A DNA stretch of 64,000 nucleotides, taken from positions 1 through 64,000 of the forward strand of contig CAMDLY010000005.1 of NCBI GenBank assembly GCA_945902115.1, in the 5' to 3' direction. This document shows, piece after piece, positions 39,726 through 48,013 of this stretch (within the stretch, counting starts at the first letter, position 1; each line of letters starts with the position of its first letter). This stretch comes from Lishizhenia tianjinensis. GTDB taxonomy: Bacteria > Bacteroidota > Bacteroidia > Flavobacteriales_D > Crocinitomicaceae. Made by a program: the position numbers and the translations under genes. The notes below the pieces were generated by a model. The model was given only the letters and a program-made list of their open reading frames with translations. It was not told the origin of the DNA and made no database searches.

Positions 39726-39913
39726 AATGAAAATATTAACTCAATTTGGGATTTTCATTAGGATTATAATTTTAACTATTGGTGCTAAGAAAGCGCACAC
39801 TCAATTGTTCACTTACTATTAATTGATTTGCGCGCGGCACTCAAGTTATCTTGTAGATTTCTCTCGAGCAAATCTCCGTATTTACATAAATCTATCTGAA
39901 GTTCACTTATACT

Positions 39914-41014
39914 TTAAGTGTTCTTTGGGGAGAAAGTCACTTCAAAAAGTGTTGGCCAATATTTCCCGGTAAGAAAAAATGTTTTGGTGCTTTTTTTATA
40001 GGCAATTCCATTCAATACCTCCGGCCTTGTAGAGGATGCATTTGTAGCTGATCGAATTTGGTTGACTATGTTAAAGCAATTAATTAAGTCTTTTACCCTT
40101 CCGGTTGACGGCTCTATACTAACCAAAATGTCTTCCTGCCAAACATTCGCGTAAATTAATCCATTCACAAATTCCAACTCATTTAAATTCGAAACAATGC
40201 TTTTATCTGTGGCAACCTGTATTGTCTTGACTACCTCAAAAGTTATGGGATTTCTAAAAGTCAAGGTGGAGGAACCGTTTGACATAATCAAGTATTCTCC
40301 GTCGTTGCAAAGTCCCCAACCCTCACCTTCGTACTTGAATTCGCCAATTTTTTTTAAGGTATTTTTATCGTAAACAAAGCAAATTTGTTGTTGCCAAGTG
40401 AGCTGATATAATTTGTCGTCCATTATAGTAATTCCCTCTCCAAAATTTGGTATTGGAACTGAAACTTTTGTCGATTGACTTCCAGTCTTGAAATCTACCT
40501 TGGCTACGTAAGTGGCTCCGGTATAGGATGGGTCTCCTGTTCCTTCATACAATTGATCTCCGTCAAATTCAAGTCCCTGGGTAAAACTAGTTGGTAGATG
40601 AGAAAAAGAGGTCCTCACAGTAGTTTCGTATACATTAAAAGGTAAATCGGATAGAACATCTAAAGTTACGGTTTGATCGAATGATTTGCCTTTTTCTGTC
40701 TCTCCAATAAACTTGATATCATACTTACCTATTCCTGACTTTACGGTGTTAAAGTTATATATGAAACTACCTTTTACATTTTTCCAAATTTTTAAGGTGT
40801 CATCCAACTGAATGGCAACGAGAACCTTTAACTTATCATTGACTTGCAATTTTACCGGAATTTCTTGACCTAGCTTCCCCTGTAATTCCCCTTCATTAGA
40901 AATTGTAAAAGGAAATTGTTGCTCCTCCTGTTTTTGTTCCTCGTTGTTGCACGAAGAGATAAAAAGCAGAAAAAAACAAAAAATGTAACGGACAGCGAGC
41001 TTTATTCCTTGCAT
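39914..41014 (-). CDS. Glutaminyl-peptide cyclotransferase-like lipoprotein
   Basis: Lipobox LLFISSC; FTQGLEFDGDQLYEGTGDPSYTGATYVAKVD; GEGWGLCNDGEYLIMSNGSSTLTFRNP; LNGIAYKKSTKTFFLTGKYWP. Confidence 0.9.
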   Translation of the reverse strand: MQGIKLAVRYIFCFFLLFISSCNNEEQKQEEQQFPFTISNEGELQGKLGQEIPVKLQVNDKLKVLVAIQLDDTLKIWKNVKGSFIYNFNTVKSGIGKYDIKFIGETEKGKSFDQTVTLDVLSDLPFNVYETTVRTSFSHLPTSFTQGLEFDGDQLYEGTGDPSYTGATYVAKVDFKTGSQSTKVSVPIPNFGEGITIMDDKLYQLTWQQQICFVYDKNTLKKIGEFKYEGEGWGLCNDGEYLIMSNGSSTLTFRNPITFEVVKTIQVATDKSIVSNLNELEFVNGLIYANVWQEDILVSIEPSTGRVKDLINCFNIVNQIRSATNASSTRPEVLNGIAYKKSTKTFFLTGKYWPTLFEVTFSPKNT

Positions 41015-41334
41015 AACTTATTGATTATTTGCCAATCTATGGAACCATGGGATCCGTGATACACAACTTTTTTATTTTTAAGCAAAATTGCCTGTGGCGA
41101 TTCATGAAATACACCCGTAACCTCTGCAATATAGTTAGAAATATTTCGGAATTGAATTAGGTCCAAAAACAAGGGGTTAACAAACTGCTGATCTATTTGA
41201 TCTTCTGCTCGTCTTAATACCATAGTTGAAATACTACACCTTGTTGAATGCTTAAATAATAATTGAGGTGAAACTACACTGTCCTCAATACATTGTTCTA
41301 CTTGACTTATATTGTCTAAGTTGGTCCAAGTCAT
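41002..41334 (-). CDS. YtxJ-like monothiol bacilliredoxin
   Basis: LLFKHSTRCSISTMVLRRAEDQ; VTGVFHESPQAILLKNKKVVYHGSHGSI. Confidence 0.85.
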   Translation of the reverse strand: MTWTNLDNISQVEQCIEDSVVSPQLLFKHSTRCSISTMVLRRAEDQIDQQFVNPLFLDLIQFRNISNYIAEVTGVFHESPQAILLKNKKVVYHGSHGSIDWQIINKLCKE

Positions 41335-42362
41335 ATTCCGGATTGAAATTGTTTTAAAAATCTTGCGTCATTTTCGGAATACATACGCAAATCAGCTACG
41401 CGATATTTCAACTGTGCAATTCTTTCTACTCCCATTCCAAAGGCGAATCCTGAATATTTCTTTGCATCGATCCCACAGGCAGTTAAAACATTGGGGTCAA
41501 CCATTCCACATCCCATAATTTCGAGCCAACCAGAATATTTGCAGACATTACACCCTTTTTGATTGCACAAAGAACAAGATACATCAACCTCAGCACTCGG
41601 TTCTGTAAAAGGGAAATAAGAAGGTCTCATGCGAATCTGCGCTTGACTACCGAACATTTCTTTGGCAAAATGTAATAATGTCTGCTTTAAATCCGCAAAA
41701 GAAACGCCTTTGTCAATATATAAACCCTCAATTTGATGAAAAAAACAGTGTGCACGTGCAGAAATTGCTTCATTTCGGTATACTCGACCCGGGGAAATTG
41801 TCCTAATGGGAGGAGGCGTCGATTCCATAACCCTTACTTGCACTGAACTCGTGTGAGTACGCAGAGCCATTTCCCGCTCGTCTTTTTGGATAAAAAAAGT
41901 ATCCTGCATATCTCGTGCTGGATGTTCAGGTGGGAAATTTAGTGCTGAGAAATTATGCCAGTCATCTTCGATTTCAGGCCCCTCAGAAATTGTAAAACCA
42001 ATTCGCTTGAATATCCCTATAATTTCATCTCTCACCAACGAAAGAGGATGATGAGAGCCAACAGGGGAACTTTCTGAAGGTCTGGACACATCAATTCTTT
42101 TATTTAAAGATTTATTACCTTTCTGATCATATTGGAAGGAATTAAATTTCTCTTCAGCCAAAATCTTAAGACTATTGAGCTCTAGACCTAGTACTTTTTT
42201 GTCTTCATTTGCCACATTTTTCAAGTCGCTAAATAAATCTTTGATACAATTTTTTGAGCCAAGAAATTTAATTCGAAAATCTTCTAATTGCGTTGAATTC
42301 TGTAAGTCAAAATTTATGATTTCCTCCCGAATTTGTGCTATTTTGTCTTGAATCATAGTCAA
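41331..42362 (-). CDS. pheS: Phenylalanine--tRNA ligase alpha subunit
   Basis: HPLSLVRDEIIGIFKRIGFTISEGPEIEDDWHNFSALNFPPEHPARDMQDTFF; GMGVERIAQLKYRVADLR. Confidence 0.97.
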   Translation of the reverse strand: MTMIQDKIAQIREEIINFDLQNSTQLEDFRIKFLGSKNCIKDLFSDLKNVANEDKKVLGLELNSLKILAEEKFNSFQYDQKGNKSLNKRIDVSRPSESSPVGSHHPLSLVRDEIIGIFKRIGFTISEGPEIEDDWHNFSALNFPPEHPARDMQDTFFIQKDEREMALRTHTSSVQVRVMESTPPPIRTISPGRVYRNEAISARAHCFFHQIEGLYIDKGVSFADLKQTLLHFAKEMFGSQAQIRMRPSYFPFTEPSAEVDVSCSLCNQKGCNVCKYSGWLEIMGCGMVDPNVLTACGIDAKKYSGFAFGMGVERIAQLKYRVADLRMYSENDARFLKQFQSGI

Positions 42363-42412
42363 AGTGTAACTTTTTTAGTGCTCAAAGTGTTTAACAAAGT
42401 TACAACAATCTG

Positions 42413-42787
42413 TTGAAAATGAAGTACAGTGGATATGCATTATTGCTGATGTCAATTCTCGTTTGCAGCTCTTGCTACAAAGAGTCGACAACCATGGTGA
42501 CCGTAAAAGCGCAATCTATAACGGGAGAGCTGATTGAAGGAGCTCAAGTTCGACTATTCGCTGAACCATCTGAAAATGCAACAAGTGAAACCGAAATTTT
42601 AGCCGACTATACGAAAGTCACCAATTCGTCAGGAATAGCCTATTTCAATTTGATGAATATATATGAACCTGGACAGAGTGGTGTTGGTATTTTTAAAGTT
42701 AGAGGGCAATTTCAGAACCTAATGGGTGAGGAAATTATAGAGGTAATACAGGAAAAAAATAATTACCTATCACTTGTGTTACAGTGA
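42413..42787 (+). CDS. Small lipoprotein, transthyretin/Ig-like fold
   Basis: Lipobox ILVCSSC; VTVKAQSITGELIEGAQVRLF...TNSSGIAYFNLMNIYEPGQSGVG. Confidence 0.65.
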   Translation: MKMKYSGYALLLMSILVCSSCYKESTTMVTVKAQSITGELIEGAQVRLFAEPSENATSETEILADYTKVTNSSGIAYFNLMNIYEPGQSGVGIFKVRGQFQNLMGEEIIEVIQEKNNYLSLVLQ

Positions 42788-42847
42788 AAAATGAGAAAAG
42801 AATATATAAATTTTTACGTTTTGAATTATTTAAATTAAATTTGAGTT

Positions 42848-43231
42848 ATGAATAAAAAGTCAATCCTAATTTTTAGCGGTTTAATAGGTTTATTTTTATT
42901 GTTCTCTGGATGTGAACCAAGAGAACCAGCGATATTGAAAGTTTTTGTTCGATCCTCAACAAATCAACTCATCAATGGGGCAAAAGTAATTGTCATCGGC
43001 GACCAACAAAGTACACCTCCTACTCAGGATTTTGTGGATACTTCTTACACTAATTCCTCTGGTTTTAGTGTTGTTGATATGGACCAATATTTCGACCAAT
43101 ATCGTGATGGAAAAGAAAATACTTTGGGTTATTTCGATATCGTAGTAAAATATAACAATAAAGTTGCCTACAGTGAAACACGCTGTAGAATCCACACAAC
43201 GTCCGTAGAGACAATCTATTTACCTAATTAA
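42848..43231 (+). CDS. Small lipoprotein, transthyretin/Ig-like fold
   Basis: Lipobox LLFSGC; LKVFVRSSTNQLINGAKVIVIG...DTSYTNSSGFSVVDM; TAAATTTG 4 nt before ATG. Confidence 0.65.
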   Translation: MNKKSILIFSGLIGLFLLFSGCEPREPAILKVFVRSSTNQLINGAKVIVIGDQQSTPPTQDFVDTSYTNSSGFSVVDMDQYFDQYRDGKENTLGYFDIVVKYNNKVAYSETRCRIHTTSVETIYLPN

Positions 43232-43237
43232 ATCAAT

Positions 43238-43600
43238 ATGAAATATTTCCTACTCTCTTTGTTGTTTATCGGTGTTCTTTTTACGACCTCTTGTCGTAAG
43301 AAAAAAGACACCATTGCAAATATATACGTGCTAGATGAAAATAACGTACCCGTAAACGCGGCGATGGTAGTTTTGTATGGAACCAACACGGGAGGCACCC
43401 CACAACAAGTTGCGGTGTTTGACACAGCATATACCAATACTGCGGGAACGGCAACCTTCAATTTTAATGAGATATACCAGTTAGGTCAAGCAGGAGTGGC
43501 AGTATTAGATATCAAAGCTCAAAAATTAAATAAAATAGGTCAAGGAATAATTAAAATCGAGGCTGAAAAAGTGAATGAAGAAACTGTTAATATTCAATAA
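43238..43600 (+). CDS. Small lipoprotein, transthyretin/Ig-like fold
   Basis: Lipobox LFTTSC; NIYVLDENNVPVNAAMVVLYG...DTAYTNTAGTATFNFNEIYQLGQAGVA. Confidence 0.65.
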   Translation: MKYFLLSLLFIGVLFTTSCRKKKDTIANIYVLDENNVPVNAAMVVLYGTNTGGTPQQVAVFDTAYTNTAGTATFNFNEIYQLGQAGVAVLDIKAQKLNKIGQGIIKIEAEKVNEETVNIQ

Positions 43601-43606
43601 CAGACA

Positions 43607-43933
43607 TTAGGCACAAATTTTCCGAGGCTCACTTTCTTTCAGTATTTCTAGTGTGAAAAGTTCTAAAGGCCAATTGAGTTGCTGGAATTTCCCGCAATAG
43701 TAAACTTCATCTGAAATACTCTCTGATTCTATATAATCGTAAAAATTCAACGAAACGAAGTGTTGCTGAAAATGATTTATTAATATATTCAGCGCATCAA
43801 TTGGCAGTTCCAATTGCGATTCGAATCGAAAATTTTCTTTATTAACCTCTGTTTCTAACATAATTTTGTCCTGAAATGTGTTAAAACGCAATTTTTTGAT
43901 GTTATAGTTCATGATATTCAATTTATAATTCAA
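43607..43933 (-). CDS. Hypothetical protein
   Basis: ORF of about 100 aa convergent with the lipoprotein cluster; start uncertain. Confidence 0.5.
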   Translation of the reverse strand: MNYKLNIMNYNIKKLRFNTFQDKIMLETEVNKENFRFESQLELPIDALNILINHFQQHFVSLNFYDYIESESISDEVYYCGKFQQLNWPLELFTLEILKESEPRKICA

Positions 43934-44014
43934 AATTCTGCTATATGATCGTAATCAATTTACGTTCTAAAATTATTGTAATCGCTATCCGTAGATATTG
44001 CTTAACTTTGAGGG

Positions 44015-44809
44015 ATGTCTGAAGATTCAAACATGTCATTTTTAGGCCATCTCGAAGAATTAAGATGGAGGCTAGTGAGAATTGCCGCTGCTATTCTTTT
44101 GGTAGGAATTATTATTTGGATTTTCCAAGGTTATATCATGGACTATTTATTTTTATCCATGATTAAATCAGATTTCATCACCTTCAAATATCTTTGTAGT
44201 ATTTTAGGTGTTTGTGTGGAGGATTCCCCTGTCAAAATGCAAAGCACGACCGTTTCTGGACAATTCTCTTATGCAATGATGTTAAGTATAATTGGCGGCG
44301 TTGTTGGTGCTTTTCCTTATATAGTATACCAACTCTGGAAGTTTATCGAACCTGGTTTAAAATTTAAAGAGAAAAGTAATGTCAAAGGAATCGTATTCTA
44401 TATCAGTCTTTTATTTTTCATAGGTATCCTATTTGGGTATTTCATAGTTGCGCCGTTAAGTGTTCAGTTTTTCGGAACTTTCAGTATCAGCAACCAAATT
44501 GAAAATAACTTCACCATAAGTTCGTACATGAGCATGATTTTGTCAACGATCTTTTACTGTGGATTGTTTTTTTTATTACCCGTGGTAAGTTATTTCCTCA
44601 CGCGAATTGGACTGTTTAACAGTGATTTCTTAAAAAAATATAGGCGACATGCGATAGTAGTAATACTTGTTCTTGCGGCCATCATTACACCTCCAGATGT
44701 GATTTCGCAAGTGATTGTGACAATACCCATTTATATTCTTTACGAGATTAGTATTTTGGTGTCAGTTCGGGTTGAAAAACAATTAGAAAAGGATGAATCG
44801 AATACATAA
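44015..44809 (+). CDS. tatC: Twin-arginine translocase subunit TatC
   Basis: MSFLGHLEELRWRLVRIAAAILL; GAFPYIVYQLWKFIEPGLKFKEK; IITPPDVISQ. Confidence 0.95.
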   Translation: MSEDSNMSFLGHLEELRWRLVRIAAAILLVGIIIWIFQGYIMDYLFLSMIKSDFITFKYLCSILGVCVEDSPVKMQSTTVSGQFSYAMMLSIIGGVVGAFPYIVYQLWKFIEPGLKFKEKSNVKGIVFYISLLFFIGILFGYFIVAPLSVQFFGTFSISNQIENNFTISSYMSMILSTIFYCGLFFLLPVVSYFLTRIGLFNSDFLKKYRRHAIVVILVLAAIITPPDVISQVIVTIPIYILYEISILVSVRVEKQLEKDESNT

Positions 44810-47267
44810 GATTTTCATTGCATTCATCTCGTTGTTGCTTGGTTTATTTGCTTTTGGGCAACAGACTACACTTAAAGGTCAAGTGTTAGATGGAATGAAC
44901 AAACAACCTTTGCCATTTGCTAAAATCCAATTTTACAACTCTAAAATTGGTACTGTAACTGATACACTAGGGAACTTTTATTTACAAACGTATTACGCCA
45001 CGGATTCAATAAAAGTTAGTTTTTCAGGATACCTCTCAAAAACAGTTAAAATTCAAAAAGATAAAGAACAAGAATTAGTTATTGAACTAAACATACTCTC
45101 GGGTACGCTTAACGAAGTACGACTAAAAGCACCGGATGAAATGCCTTCTACACGCTTACACAAGCGAGTGATTGCTTATAAAAGTATAAATAACAAAGAA
45201 AAACTTGATGCCTACGAATACGAACTTTACAATAAAATACAACTAGACCTCAATAACTTAAATGCTAATTTCGAATCGAATGGTCTTGTAAAAAGATTAG
45301 ATGTAGTAATTGATTTTTTGGATTCCAATGATCGTTCAGGAAAATTTCTGCCTGTAGTGTTAAGTGAAACTGTATCAGATTTTTATTTTAAAAATAATCC
45401 CAAGAAAAAAAGAGAGGTGATAAAAGGAACGCAAATAACAGGGATTGAAAATCTACAAGTGAATCAGTTTTTTGGTGATATGTACCTAGACCTTAATGTC
45501 TACGACAATGTTTACGACATGTTCAATAAGTCGTTTATTTCTCCACTTGCTCCATATGCCCGTAATTTTTATAAATTTTATCTAGAGGATTCTGCTTTTA
45601 TTGACAATGATTGGTGTTACAAATTGAGGTTTTTACCAAAAAGAAAAGGAGATTTGACATTTTATGGAGAGATGTGGATTAACGATACAACATATGCGGT
45701 CAAAAAAATTAATGCCAATTTATCTGACAATGCCAATCTCAACTACATCCAAGATTTTTACTTTGAACAAGAATTTGATCAAGTAGAAAAAGAAGTGTGG
45801 ATGCTCACAGAAGAAAAAATTATCGCAGAGTTTAAACTCACCAAAGATTCTAAAATCTATGGACTCTATGGAAGAAAATATGGTAGCCGAAGAAATTTTA
45901 AAGTCAACACGAAGAGAGAGCCAGAATTCTACAATTCGAATTCATCTATCGAAATTCAAGACGGGGCAAAAAATAGAGGTAAATCTTATTGGGACTCGAT
46001 CAGACATCCTCCGTTGAACATTCAAGAGGTAAAAATCGGAAATATGATTGATTCCCTAGAAAAAACACCATTTTTCAAAACAGTTAAAAATTTCACCTAT
46101 TTTACAACAACTGGTTATTGGCCCTTCGGAAAATTTGAATTAGGAAGCGCCTTTTTTACCTTCAGTTATAATCGGGTTGAAAAATTTAGAACGGCATTGG
46201 CATTGCGTACTTCGAATAATTTTTCGAGAAGGGTTGAATTTGGTGGAAGATTGGCATATGGTTTTGGCGATGAACGATTTAAATATGGTGGTCTTGTACG
46301 TTACAATATTACACCGAAAAAAAGGGGTATGTGGAGTACTTATTATAATTACGACATCGAACAAATTGGGCAATCACCAACTGCAGCAACGGTAGGCTCA
46401 ACATTTGGAACAGCATTGAATACGAGAGCATTGGATAAATTGACTTTTGTAACAAAAGTGGGGACCAATCTTGAAAAAGACATTAAAAAAGACATTATTG
46501 TTTTTGCCGGTGCCGAATGGAAAGAATATACACCCTTAGGTTTGGCAAATTATCGAAAAGTAAATCCATTGAATCCATTGGATACCCTAAATAGTGACAG
46601 AATTAAGACAACAGAATTTCTTTTTCGCTGCAGATGGACAAAAGATGAAGAATTTATCGCTGGTTCCTTTGACCGGACAAGTATGCGTTCTGTTTATCCT
46701 ATACTTTCCCTACAAGCAATCATTGGTGTAAAAGGTATTATGGGAAGTCAATATAATTATCAAAAACTTGAATTCCAACTCGAACATAATACACAAGTAG
46801 GTGCTTTGGGTCGGATGCGTTACGGAATGACAGCGGGTTATATTTTTGGAAATACAGCCTACCCATTTCTTAAAGTTCATGAAGGAAATCAATCCTTATG
46901 GTTGCTAACAACAGCCTTTAATAAAATGAATTTCTTGGAATTCATTTCTGATCGCTACATAATGGCTTTCTCTGAAAATCATTGGGAAGGATTGTTGTTT
47001 GACCGCCTACCAGGAATTAAAAAACTAAAGCTCCGACTCGTGACTAATGTGCGTGCGGTGTATGGAGACATTAGTGATCGACACCAAGAAGAAATGATTA
47101 TACCAGATTTTGTTCGAAGGTTTGGAAATATCCCCTATGTAGAAGCAGCTGTAGGGATTGAAAATATCGCCAAATTTTTACGCGTTGACCTGGTATATCG
47201 AGCCACGCATCAAATTCCTAATGTCAGTCCATTGGGAATATTGTTTCGCTTAGACCTCTATTTTTAA
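44793..47267 (+). CDS. DUF5686/carboxypeptidase-regulatory-like outer-membrane protein
   Basis: TTLKGQVLDGMNKQPLPFAKIQFYNSKIGTVTDTLGNFYLQT (CarboxypepD_reg-like), then DUF5686-type beta-barrel. Confidence 0.85.
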   Translation: MNRIHKIFIAFISLLLGLFAFGQQTTLKGQVLDGMNKQPLPFAKIQFYNSKIGTVTDTLGNFYLQTYYATDSIKVSFSGYLSKTVKIQKDKEQELVIELNILSGTLNEVRLKAPDEMPSTRLHKRVIAYKSINNKEKLDAYEYELYNKIQLDLNNLNANFESNGLVKRLDVVIDFLDSNDRSGKFLPVVLSETVSDFYFKNNPKKKREVIKGTQITGIENLQVNQFFGDMYLDLNVYDNVYDMFNKSFISPLAPYARNFYKFYLEDSAFIDNDWCYKLRFLPKRKGDLTFYGEMWINDTTYAVKKINANLSDNANLNYIQDFYFEQEFDQVEKEVWMLTEEKIIAEFKLTKDSKIYGLYGRKYGSRRNFKVNTKREPEFYNSNSSIEIQDGAKNRGKSYWDSIRHPPLNIQEVKIGNMIDSLEKTPFFKTVKNFTYFTTTGYWPFGKFELGSAFFTFSYNRVEKFRTALALRTSNNFSRRVEFGGRLAYGFGDERFKYGGLVRYNITPKKRGMWSTYYNYDIEQIGQSPTAATVGSTFGTALNTRALDKLTFVTKVGTNLEKDIKKDIIVFAGAEWKEYTPLGLANYRKVNPLNPLDTLNSDRIKTTEFLFRCRWTKDEEFIAGSFDRTSMRSVYPILSLQAIIGVKGIMGSQYNYQKLEFQLEHNTQVGALGRMRYGMTAGYIFGNTAYPFLKVHEGNQSLWLLTTAFNKMNFLEFISDRYIMAFSENHWEGLLFDRLPGIKKLKLRLVTNVRAVYGDISDRHQEEMIIPDFVRRFGNIPYVEAAVGIENIAKFLRVDLVYRATHQIPNVSPLGILFRLDLYF

Positions 47268-47279
47268 TAACTTCGTTTT

Positions 47280-48008
47280 GTGAAGCTACATACCCAACAT
47301 ATTGAAAAAACCTATAAAGGTCGAAAAGTAGTAAACAATGTCTCTTTTGAGGTTAATCAGGGAGAAATTGTAGGGCTTTTAGGCCCGAACGGTGCAGGAA
47401 AAACAACTTCTTTTTACATGATTGTTGGTCTCGTAAGACCGGATAATGGCAAAGTATTTCTAGACGACATTGAAATTACAAAATTGCCGATGTACAAAAG
47501 AGCACAAATGGGACTAGGATACCTACCACAAGAAATATCTGTATTTCGTAAATTGAGTGTTGAAGACAATATCATGGCCATATTGGAAATGACTGACATG
47601 AATAAAATTGTTAGGCAGCAGAAACTAGAGCAGCTTCTTGACGAATTCAGCCTTCAGCATGTAAGAAAGAGTTTGGGGGATAAATTGTCTGGCGGAGAAA
47701 AAAGACGAACAGAAATCGCTAGAGCCTTAGCGACAGATCCAAAATTTGTACTTCTTGATGAACCCTTTGCTGGGGTTGATCCAATTGCCGTAGAAGATAT
47801 TCAGAGTATTATTTGGGAGCTTAAAAAGCGTAATATTGGTATCCTGATCACTGATCATAATGTACAAGAAACATTGTCTATAACAGACCGTGCATACCTA
47901 TTATTTGAAGGAAGTATTTTAAAATCAGGAACCGCTGAGGAGCTGGCTTCAGATGAGCAAGTACGAAAGGTGTACCTTGGTCAAAATTTTATTTTAAGGA
48001 AGAAATAA
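47280..48008 (+). CDS. lptB: LPS export ABC transporter ATP-binding protein
   Basis: Walker [65 protein letters not shown] start. Confidence 0.93.
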   Translation: MKLHTQHIEKTYKGRKVVNNVSFEVNQGEIVGLLGPNGAGKTTSFYMIVGLVRPDNGKVFLDDIEITKLPMYKRAQMGLGYLPQEISVFRKLSVEDNIMAILEMTDMNKIVRQQKLEQLLDEFSLQHVRKSLGDKLSGGEKRRTEIARALATDPKFVLLDEPFAGVDPIAVEDIQSIIWELKKRNIGILITDHNVQETLSITDRAYLLFEGSILKSGTAEELASDEQVRKVYLGQNFILRKK

Positions 48009-48013
48009 ATCCC

